Shown: piece after piece, positions 47,917-57,900 of the stretch
Layout: the number at the start of each line of letters is the position of its first letter
Position numbering within the stretch: the first letter of the stretch is position 1
Assembly (NCBI GenBank): GCA_037903475.1
Contig: JBAJFG010000248.1
Span: forward strand, 1,054,001-1,118,000
Length of the DNA stretch: 64,000 nucleotides
Source of the DNA: Ancylostoma caninum
Lineage: Eukaryota; Nematoda; Chromadorea; Rhabditida; Ancylostomatidae
Reading direction: 5' to 3'
The notes under the pieces: model-generated
Database searches by the model: none
What the model was told of the DNA's origin: nothing
The model's input: the letters and a program-made list of their open reading frames with translations, nothing else
Made by a program: the position numbers and the translations under genes

Positions 47917-48564
47917 TCAGAGGTCTTTTGAGATGGATGCCTTGATATTTGGAATGTCAGCAGCTTTAACTACCTGATTTCTGTAAACGACGTATACTTT
48001 GTCGCCTTTATGTTGTTTAGTATTAAGTTCATGCGCTTGCCTTCTTAATTCTTTCTCCTTCTCGCGTTCCTCACGCGTTATTGACCGACGTATATAGATG
48101 CAGTCAAATCCGCTGAGGTTGCGCAAGGCTGGAGCATTGCGGAGAGCTGTGCACAAAAACTTCGTAGAAGGCAAGACACATTTAATTGATCTAGTTTTAC
48201 CCTCAGTAAAGTCGCCCATCCTATATATTTCGGTCGGAAGGGCTTCCACTCCGAGGGCGCTCAATACTTTGCGTGTGACTGCTCCAGTATGAGCAAGCCT
48301 TTTGCATGGCTCAAGATCGCCTTCGGCTTCAGCAACTCCCGCAGTTACAAGCGATCTGCCTCTTATCTCCGACTCAATCAGCTCTCGAGGGTCAGCCATC
48401 AAGAGTTGAATGAGCTGGTTCAAAAGAGGGAGAGCCTCGGGGGCTTTGTCAGCGAGAATTGGCTGAAGCCTAAGAAGTACCTCTCCCTTCTCGATTCCTC
48501 GTGAGACGGCGTCCTCGATGTGTGAAATCGTGGGCTGCGAATAGGCTTTCGTAGTTCTAGCCAT
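47917..48564 (-). CDS. LINE C ORF1, open, 215 codons
   Basis: An uninterrupted minus-strand frame. The N-terminal half is helical and Leu-rich (ILADKAPEALPLLNQLIQLL). The second half is the LINE ORF1-type block with VLSALGVEALPTEIYRMGDF and KTRSIKCVLPSTKF. It ends in a basic region (SITREEREKEKELRRQAHEL). This order parallels LINE A ORF1 but the sequence is quite different, so it is a separate LINE lineage. The element's ORF2 is dead, so any product would have no partner in cis. Confidence 0.7.
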   Translation of the reverse strand: MARTTKAYSQPTISHIEDAVSRGIEKGEVLLRLQPILADKAPEALPLLNQLIQLLMADPRELIESEIRGRSLVTAGVAEAEGDLEPCKRLAHTGAVTRKVLSALGVEALPTEIYRMGDFTEGKTRSIKCVLPSTKFLCTALRNAPALRNLSGFDCIYIRRSITREEREKEKELRRQAHELNTKQHKGDKVYVVYRNQVVKAADIPNIKASISKDL

Positions 48565-48579
48565 TCGAGGTAGTTTCGC

Positions 48580-49020
48580 GGGTGGAAGGCATGGTCAGAC
48601 AGAGCCCCGTATTCTGGCGTCACCTTCACTATTAGGCCTGAACCGTATCCTATTATTCTCCACTTTACTGAATCACAGCTGACCAATCCTATATGAGCGG
48701 ACCAGTATCCTGGTGTTATCCACACTACTGGGTCACGGCCCTTCCTCCATCTGAGCGCCCTCATTCTGGCGCCTTCCTCATAGTTAGGGCAAGCAGGATC
48801 CGTTCTCCAGGAGCGGGTTCGCATCCTGGCATTGTCAACACTATCGGACCAAAGCGAACCCTTATCCTGACGTTCTCCACACCATAGGGTTACGGCGGGC
48901 CCTTTCTCCATCGCTGGACCCGTATCCTCACGTCCCCCACACCACTAGGCCACGCGGCCCTTTCTCCATCGGTAGACCAGTATCCTGACGTCCCCCACAC
49001 CACTGGGCCAAGCGGTGTGG
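48580..49020 (-). repeat. Related tandem array upstream of LINE C
   Basis: Minus-oriented units with the same consensus as the Helitron arrays. The order of variant units matches 56690-57170 (for example the AGGCCTAAT...GGCGCCAGAATACGGG-type unit and the CCTGGAGAACGGATCC-type unit). No Helitron 3' hairpin was seen at its lower end. Confidence 0.75.
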
Positions 49021-49204
49021 GGTCCCACGAGGGACTATGGAACTCTACCCCAAGAATTCCGGTGGACGAGCAACCCGATCACAGCTTTTGTGCACAAGCT
49101 ACTTCATGACACAGCCGTTTTCGCCTTGAAGCTCAGAACACAGCTCCAACCGCGAGCCTACTCTTCATTGTGCTGTGTACATGCGGCAGGTTGCAACTCG
49201 TATG

Positions 49205-50010
49205 CTAGCACTAGATGGTGTACCCGGCTTCTCTCGGCCTTTTAAAGGTGATGCCAACACTTGTTGAACCAAAAAGTCTTTTCAAAATGTTCATCATTTG
49301 GTGATCATCTTAAATGACCCCTCTTCATCCCGTCCCTTCCCTCAGAAAAATGGAGTGAAGTTGCTCGCCTGGTAAATAAATTCTTCTAAAATGTTTGCCT
49401 CATTCACGTTCAGCGTTTCAGAAAACCCCAGAAGGCACGTTTTCACCAACTCGTGCGCAATAATGCCGAAAAATCAATAAAACAAAATCGATATTTTGGT
49501 CAAAACCGTTTTCATATTCGTGTTCAGCGCACTAAGATACCCCAGTAGGCATGTTTTTACCATCCCGTGGGCAAGAACGCCAAAAAATCAATAAAATCGA
49601 TGAATCTATAGTGTCATGCAAAATGGTTGCCATATTCGTGTTCAGCGCATTGAGGTACCCCAGTAGACGTGTCATTACCACCCCATGGGCATGAATAGCT
49701 CAAAATCAATAAAATCAATAAATCGATAACTTGGCGCAGAACGGTCGTCATATTCGTAATCAGCGTATTGAAGAACCCTAGTAGGTATGTTCTCGCCTGT
49801 CCCTAGGCAAAAATAGCGAAAAATCAATAAAATCGATGTAATCGATAAACCAATCGATAATCCCAGGTGCCAGGTAGCTTATAACCTCCGCCGACCCCTG
49901 AGAGGCTACATGAAAAATTTGGTCCGAATCGGTTGGTGCTGCGCGTTTTTTATTCGAACATACAAACGTACAAACATATATACACACAAACATACAAAGT
50001 TTCACTTTTA
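49205..50010. repeat. Second copy of the 120-bp tandem-repeat element
   Basis: Starts CTAGATGGTGTACCCGGCTT, like 29999. Units at 49400-49860 repeat CATATTCGTGTTCAGCGCA and AAAAATCAATAAAATCGAT. The tail shares ATAACCTCCGCCGACCC and ends in ACATACAAA-type sequence. Confidence 0.7.
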
Positions 50011-50129
50011 CACATACAGATGGAAAAATCCTTTTTGAGAGAGAAATTACGCAATTTTTGACTTCATGGGACAATGTTAAGGACACATCCATTTCACCTC
50101 TAAATGTCTTCACACTGTAGCAAAATATG

Positions 50130-50330
50130 GGTGGGATGCAAAAATTGCCTGGCAACACCCGTAGTCTGGTCACGCAACAGGCAATGCCCGTAATTTGGTC
50201 AGGCAACACCCGTTTCTTGGCCAGGCAACAGGCTACCCGTAATCTGGGCAGGCGACATCCGTTTCCTGGTCAGGAAGCAGCGAGTCCGGATTCTGATAAG
50301 ACAATACCCGTAAATTGAGCCGATTCATAT
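50130..50330. repeat. Short tandem repeat, GGTCAGGCAACACCCGT type
   Basis: Six or seven imperfect units of about 25-30 bases with core TGGTCAGGCAACACCCGT and TAATCTGGGCAGG variants. Confidence 0.75.
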
Positions 50331-51140
50331 GTCGACCCATAGGTACCCTCAATCAACATCTGAAAACGTCGGTTGCCGTCAAACTTCAGATCTCCCGTTT
50401 CCTGGTCAGACACACCCCTTCTTCCACCTGCTGGTCCGGCGGCGGACATTAAAGCATTAGGGAAGGATGTGAACAGTGCCAGTGTATGCATGACTTTTTA
50501 ATCATGATACGGTTTACAACAATTCGATTTAAGCTCACCCTGAGCATTTTCAGCTCAGAACTCAGTGAAAAATATTAGACTTGTTCACGGAAGTAGCAAT
50601 GAATTCCGCGGCACTAGCATGCTGACTTCTTAGCGGAAATTTCTGTACTAGTGAACTAACGATTGAACATCATGAGCACTTTCCCAATAAGTGATTTTCA
50701 GAATTTGGTCGACATTGTGGAGCAATCTATGAATTTCTGTATATTTCACTCGCCCGAATATTGCCTTTGGCTGGAAAGGTCATGACTATAATTGGATCGT
50801 GTACTTCTCAGAAAGATGATACGGTAACAGCAAACTTTGGGTCCATACTGGAATGTTCAAAGCTGGTACTGGCAAAATTAAAAAATGCTTCAATCAATGC
50901 AATGATTAATGACTCGAATAGAATCTATTCGAACTTCTCTTGCCAAAAAGTATTGCTGATTGCTGACCGGCACAGTTTAATGTAATAGTTCGGCAGACGG
51001 CAAACTTCACCAACGTACTCTTGCGAAATTGTACAATCTTTGGAGCTGAATTCTTTGAGAGGCTTTGGCCGCACCCAGCACATTTTGCCGTGCGAGCGGG
51101 TATACATATATCCGTTCCCACTTGTTTTTAGTCTAATAGT
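50331..51140. other. Intergenic, nothing recognised
   Basis: AT-rich, with small ORFs on both strands (50761-50985 plus, 50906-51121 minus) that overlap and have no motif. Confidence 0.4.
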
Positions 51141-51149
51141 TGTGCCACA

Positions 51150-51310
51150 GGAACATGGCTTAGCACGCCGTGTACAAAGCCTAGCAGCGTCTCCTATCAG
51201 TTGCTGCTATCATCGCCTCGATTGTTAACATCCTTGGTAAATTGCTGCTGAAAGGAGGGACGCCTGGGGGCAACTGAGGAAAGTATGGCAGCAATTGGGA
51301 GGAGATTCTG
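51150..51310. repeat. Hairpin-MITE family member
   Basis: AGTTGCTGCTATCATC and a facing ATGGCAGCAATTGGGAGGAG arm, with CAAAGCCTAGCAGC at the left end as at 27935. Confidence 0.55.
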
Positions 51311-51319
51311 CTGTGCTTC

Positions 51320-51920
51320 GTAATCAAAGTACATATTAGGTTGTCAGAAGTGTTCCCTCCTCTTTTTTCCGCCTTGCCAAAATTTTCAAGGTTATTTTAG
51401 AAGTTTGTTTCTGGAACATATATGGATGGTGGCCAATGTTCTACTCATACCAAATTCCTCTTCGCATTCCCATTCGTATGTTGAGGATACAGATATCATC
51501 GTAGTCCTTCTGGTTTTAGGCAGCCTAGATAACCCCTCGGACCTCGTCCTCACTGGCGCTGCCGTACCAGTGACTCTTCCGAGATCAGGGGAACACTCTC
51601 TATTATTGCTGTGTCGAGCTTGAAGAATTTTAAGCCCACAGGAGATAGCGTGCTATTCTTTATTATATGTATATATGGATATTTCCAAATAGGTGTCCTA
51701 CCATCAGTTGTACCTGTCTACTCACCTACACCTGGAAGTGCGTTCTCAGAGCCAAAGCTGTGATTTGAGAATAACAAGCGCGCGCCTATCTCGGTCGCTG
51801 GGCGCGCGCCCCAATCTCGCTTCTGCCGGGGCCTTACCTGCGCGGCCAGCGAGGGTTTGTCTGAGAAAACAAACAACGCCTAACTCTGCGTGATATGATG
51901 CACAGCCTTGAATCCAGCTC
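51320..51920. other. Upstream region of the intact hyaluronidase gene
   Basis: Contains no recognisable exon. A GC-rich block with GCGCGCC repeats facing each other (about 51778-51812) and another GC stretch to 51860 interrupt otherwise AT-rich DNA. Any promoter would lie here, but no clear TATA or factor site is visible. Confidence 0.3.
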
Positions 51921-51924
51921 TTTG

Positions 51925-51930
51925 TTTCAG
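51925..51930 (+). promoter_or_regulatory. Candidate spliced-leader trans-splice acceptor (TTTCAG)
   Basis: A TTTCAG sits 12 bases before the ATG of the hyaluronidase gene, with no open coding exon upstream that could splice to it. Many nematode mRNAs receive SL1 at this consensus a few bases ahead of the start codon. This supports the chosen start at 51943. An upstream 5'-UTR exon cannot be excluded. Confidence 0.5.
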
Positions 51931-51942
51931 TAAGAAAGCGTA

Positions 51943-54900
51943 ATGAACTTTCGAGTTGCACATATAATGATAGCGCTGCCAACGCTGCTCAGCGCATTCA
52001 AGGTAAATAAGAAACGCTGCAGCTTTACTGGACCTTTTTGTCGATATCATTCCATCATTTTAGGCATACTGGAACTTCCCCTCACAGCCATGTCAGACAA
52101 ATTACAGCATAGACTTCCTAAATTACAGTATCGAGGCAAACACGAGTATGTAAAACTTGGGATTCTTGTTATGATACGCGTAGTGCGCGTGAGTTTTTCG
52201 TGAGATGCCAATGATTACGAGAAATCCGTATGAGTTCCAAGTGGCAGACATGAGATTTTTTCACAACAACGAATGAAGGCATGTAATAAAATACATCACA
52301 TTCAGATCTTTCTTTCTACGGCGACAAAGTTGTAATATTTTACGAATTCATTCTTGGGCGTTATCCTTACTACAAGCGTTACGACGAAAACCAGCCAATA
52401 AACGGAGGCATTCCTCAGGTGAAGCGATCCTATACCTTTTTTTGCAAGATGCTTAAATGAAATTATTCAGAACTGTTCTCTAGAAGAGCATCTAAATATC
52501 ACCAAAGAGAACATCACAGAGCGTATACCTGATGAGAATTATTCTGGGCTAGCCATTCTCGATTTGGAAGAATGGCGACCGCTCTTCGATCAAAACTCAT
52601 GGAAAGAAAAAAAGGTATGCCCACATCTTTGCAGCATGCGTATGATAAATATACAGACAACCAGAAAACTGCAGTTTCTTCGTTCCCACAGATTTCTAAC
52701 AAAAGCTACTGCTAAGAGTCAATTCGGTACCCCAAAAACCCTGTACAACCTCTTTTTCCACAGAAAAGTGAAGAGACAAAGAGTTCACTGCCGTCTTGCA
52801 ACGAATCATAATTGTGTGAGCACTGATCAAAATGAACACTTTCATCATTGGAAGTTGTTAATAGCAAAAGTCTACTTACTTATTGGTTCCCTCGATTGCG
52901 AATTGCTTCAAAAATTCGTTGAGGTACGGTTCCGGCCAATTTTTTCGGTATCCTCTCGCTTCGAAGCTCTGAGCATTGGTGATGACCGCTTCGAACATGT
53001 GTTGGAAGACGTCCTTCATTTTCGGAAGATATGTTGCACTGGGATGCCCCAAGCTTTTATTTGTTAACTTATTTATTTATTTATTCATGCTATCGGCATT
53101 CATTGCCAGAAATGAGAGGAAGCCTGATTAATAGGTAACTCATGGTAACGTGATCGATCTTGCTCCACTATTCATGGAGCTACTCAGAGATTCCGGGACG
53201 TACGAACGCAGACCGAACTCGTTCGAACAGCAGTTACACCGCGAGGTGAAAGCTTATTTTGTCGCCCCATGAGCTGCGTCCGCCCCGGAAAGGCTGTGTT
53301 TCGATGGCGATGAACTGGTTTTAGATGTTTCAAACCTAGGATCGCAGCTCAACCTGGGCGCAGGGCTATGTTCATACTGTAGACTTGAGTAGGTGGATGC
53401 TCACCCAAACTCATCCAAAGATGGTCCCTAATGCGTACGCGATTTCCGCGGCAGCGCTTGGGGGACGTTGCGGTCCCACGGCGGACTTCCAGATCCGTGC
53501 CGCACCCGCACGCGTCCGCACCGCACGCATCTCGTCTGACCGATGATTGCACTGGGCTATGGTTTTACCCGGCTTCAGCCGGCCTGACGGGTCCGCTGGC
53601 CTTGTAAGGGAGGGGATGGGGGGAAGAATCGCTTGGTTTAGAATTGCAGTGGCTCGCCAGCATTGCAATTTCATGATAGGCGGTTTCTTATTTCTGAGGA
53701 CTTTTTTTCATTCTCGATGTCCTATACATCAGGGAGACATCAGGATACATAGAAATATCCATGAAACTGCAGTAGAGTTCTCGAAGCAAGCCATCGTCGG
53801 ACGACTACCATAAATGGCTGCGTTATCCTGCTGAAGAATGAATGGGGCTTCATTGTGCCGGTCTGACAATGAAAAAGCGATTGGACCGCTTTTCTCCTGG
53901 TATCGAAGTCCATATGAGTCAAAACGAAATCGTTGCCAAACGCTTCTTCTTGACAAAAGGAGCCCAACAACATGACTGTGTCACCATCAAGCTTCCGGTA
54001 CAGTGGCTCAAAATCCAGCGAAGTTGCCTGGCGATTGCTGCAGTTGCTGAGGCTACATTGTGGATAACTCGTATGCGTTTATTCTGTTCCGCCTCAGAGA
54101 ACTCCGACCATTGTGATATTGACATTCAGGACCACTTAGCAATACTTATTGCGTTTTTTTTTGAGCAAGAATTTTTGGGGAATTGCCATCGCCATGTCCT
54201 ACTTTCCATGAACCTCGGCACATCTTCGTGTTTGTAGGTTAGCGATGTGGAGCTGTGCACGAGATTGTTATTTTCTTTATTAACGGCTAACGTTTTGGCG
54301 AGTTCGCCTTCGTGAGAGTCTGAAAGAGTTAAATCGACGGCGATTTATTCGAACAAACGTATAGCTAGCCTACAGAAAATTTTCTAACCCTACTTTCTGA
54401 TCACATCGTACAAGAGCGAGTTGGGTAACCGTACCTTGCTGTTGCTCCACGGCATGGAGGGTGACCACTAGAGGCTGACATTTAGGTAGTAAAGGGCCTA
54501 ACTGACCTCAAAAGAGCTGCCATAAGTACGGATTGAGTTCTCGTGTGATGGAGAGGCACTCCTCCTAGCGGTTTGCGGTTCATTTCTGGATTCTTGGCAC
54601 AAGACCAAAAATTTGAGCAATTATTTTCACTTCTACCTTATTTATCTCTTTGTTTGTTATTTCTCTCTCTATCTTATTTATTTTTGCTGGGCTTACTCGT
54701 ATAATTATGATAGTTTGCAAGATGAACACCGACCACAGACTACACTTCCCTTTCTCATTTTTCTAAGGAAGATACAGTCGTGCAGGGTTTTCCGACACTC
54801 GGAGGTAAATGGTGATAAGAGCTTTTCTAACTCTGATAACTGTGCAGCACGATCACAGCCTGAATAGCATAATGGTTCGAGTAGAAACCATAGCAACAGC

Positions 54901-57900
54901 GGTTCCCTGTTGTTCGTCGCTCAACTGCTGCCATCCCCCAGCAATCGCTGCTAAAGAGAAGAAAGCATGAGCAGCAACCGAGAGGAGGATGGCAGCAACT
55001 GGGAATCGTTGCTGCTACGGTTTCCTCTCGAACCATTACGCCGTTCTGGCTGCGTTCGTGCTGCACAGTTATCAGAGAGGAAGAAGGGAGCAGACATCGA
55101 CAGTGCCCGCATATATGTATTAGGATGGTAAGAAAGACTTGAGCCGATTTTTTGGAAGTCCCAGAACTTTCGATTATTCATCGCTATCCATGATCTATTA
55201 TGTGATAATTGTAGGCCACTCCCGGAACTTTTCCATGATAGGCATATATTGCTGGCTTGTCTTTAGTTACAACGTCAATTCTACAAGAGCACCTTCAAAT
55301 CATAATCAGTTTTTTCATCTCTTCCCGCAGCGAAAGGAGTTTCTGGAAGAACTTATTACTGTAAGGAGTTAGGTCCTCTGCGATTCTCACAAGCATCGTG
55401 CCACGTGCCTTCCTCAAGGAGTATCCCGCCGTATCGCACCCCCTCTCAAACAGGTGTCTCCTTCGCTACTTCTGGAATTCGCGATGAATGTTGTATTAAG
55501 AGATGCTCACGCAAGCACACTCTGTCACCGGTAACACTTGCGCAAATCAGCTCCAGAAATTTGCAGACAACGTTCGAGAAAAACGGCCGAGATGAGATTC
55601 TGGACACCTTTCCCACTATGACGCTAGGCCCCCATTTAGCTAAAGAGACCCGTGAAAAATTGGAGGAGCTGGACTGAGACAAGATTCCTCCTCCGCCTTA
55701 TTCTTCAGACATTGTCCCTTCCGACTACCACTTATTCCGCTCCTAAAAGGCACACCTATTTATAAAGAATTCACCAAAGTTGACGATGTTGAACGGGCGG
55801 TCAGCGAATTTTTTGACGCCCAGTCTCCAGTTCTGGGATAAGGGGACCGCTCACCTGCCCGTGAGGTGGGACACTGCAATGACTAACCATGATTATATTG
55901 TTGAGTAAATTCCATTGTGTGCTGAGTAATAAACTAAGGCAGAAAAAAGTCCGAAACGGCTCAAGACTTTCTTACCACCCTAATATATGATACGCACTGC
56001 ATATATATGTATGTATAATGGAGAACATGTGTCGTGTAAGAGGTAAATTCATATTACATTTCTGTTGCTAGAACTTAGTTAAAATTCACACATTCCCAAC
56101 GTTTTAGACCACAGTGAAATGAACATGAATACTACATGTTATACAAACTACACTGGCAGTCAATCATCCTTGCGCTGCAGACTACCGCCCGCTTGCTCAG
56201 CAATGCTGCGCCACCTATGATCTTCTATTAAACAAAGCGCCGTAAGGGGGCTAGAGCGGTTAGAGATACGGGGCGGCACTCATAGACACCGCAATCTTGA
56301 GGCGCAGACTGTGTGGCGAAATGGCCGATTTCCATGGACGCAGACACGTTCGCTTCGGGACCCGAAATTACGTCACTGCTGGCTCTCCCGCATGCACGGG
56401 ATGGTGATTTCATCACCTTCGCTGGCGGTCTCGCCGCATAGGAGTGAGGGAGTGTTTACGAGCTTTCAGGCTGCACAATATACGCAGCAGGAAAACCAGC
56501 CTTCCACTGATGCGACGCTGAGTGCACTTGCAGGAAGAGATGGACGGGTGCTATGAGGGCTGCCGCGTCTCGGAAGCTCGGGAAGCTCGGGAGGGTGGAC
56601 CTACGCGGTCGCCTCATCTGGTGGGTGCTATTGCCGCATCGCCTCTAAATAGGAAGGCATGACATTGTATATCCAATCAACTAAATTCGGATACGGGTCC
56701 ACCGATGGAGAAAGGGCCGACCGTGGCCCAGTGGTGTGGGGGACGCCAGGATACGGGTTCACTTTAGTGTTGAGAATGACAGGATGCGAACCCGCCCCTG
56801 GAGAACGGATCCGGCTTGCCCTAACTGTGAGGAAGGCGCCAGAATGCGGGCGCTCTGATGGAGGAAGGGCCCGCCGTGGCCCAGTAGTATGGATAACACC
56901 AGGATACGGGTCCGCCAACATAGGATTGGTCCGCTGTGACTCAGTAAAGTGGAGAATACCAGGATACGGTTCAGGCCTAATGTGTGAAGATGGCGCCAGA
57001 ATACGGGTCCACCGATGGAGGAAAGTCCGCTGCGGCCCAGTAGTGTGGAAAACACTCGGATACAATTTCGCTTTGTCCAATAATGTGGGGTACGGCAGGA
57101 TACAGTTCCGCCGATGGAGAACGCGTCTGCGTTGGCCCGATAGTGAGGAATACGCACGAATACGCCATACGATGGGGAACGAACTTCTCATTCGCATACT
57201 CAACTCATAAGAAGGACTTCATGTTTGGGCCCATTGGAAGACTTGTTCTGCTTCTCTTATACGTAACTTATAAGAAGGTTTTTGAACTAGAGCTCAGTCA
57301 TTGATTAATTTTGCTTATTCGCTAATTTTCTAAGCATTTTGCACGTGTGGAGCTTTTGCACATGCCTCAAGTGGCTGCCCCACCCCACTTTCTAGCGCCC
57401 CGAAGGGGCGCTAGTTATGCTAATGCAGAGCAGAAGGGCGGTATTCTTCAACGCAAGGAAGATCGACCTCCACTGTATTTCCGATCATCTGAATTCTGGA
57501 GAATATTTCAACAAAGCCTTGGTTCCAAGCATCTTTTATCGAGTGGTCATGAAAAAAAAACAGCCGAATTAGGCTGCGCTGTTCAGGTCTTTCAAAATCA
57601 ATCAATCGCTTTTGCGAGAGCCAATCACTCAACTGTTACAAATGAAACAGAACTAAAAATGATAGCTATAAAGGAATTCAATGATGCTGCAAGGTTTGAA
57701 TAACGTTTTATTCACAAATTCTCGAGGGTGGAAAAAAACTACACATACAACATTCATTGTCAGTAAATCCAATTGATTTAGGAATTTCTTCGTTGAGACG
57801 ATCAGAGAAGCACGAAAATTGCGGAAAAATGCCAAGTGGGGTTTTTACGGTTTTCCATATTGTAACTACGACGCAGGCAAAAAAGGCGAATACGAGTGTA

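Larger units (their letters stand above)
44650..48570 (-). mobile_element. LINE C (CR1-like), degenerate, with a nested Helitron
   Basis: On the minus strand, 5' to 3': ORF1 (47917-48564), endonuclease (about 47450-47800), linker (46957-47286), RT start (LAMVTPIPKSAC and DFRPISILPTPCK at about 46580-46690), then a 1.14-kb Helitron. The RT core follows (44870-45438), with a C-terminal piece (44709-44897) in another frame. The order is that of a full-length element. Confidence 0.85.

Noticed and set aside
50130..50330. CRISPR-like spacing of repeats
   Set aside because: Units are degenerate, directly adjacent and in a eukaryotic context. It is an ordinary minisatellite.
52564..53067. 167-codon ORF continuing past exon 4
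   Set aside because: It lies in a different frame from exon 4, overlapping only its 3' end, and runs through the intron; no motif, and the true donor at 52614 is supported by the exon 5 join.
56659..57210. Long open frames on both strands (183 and 191 codons)
   Set aside because: They come from a 60-base tandem repeat, which keeps frames open in register. No protein family is recognised.
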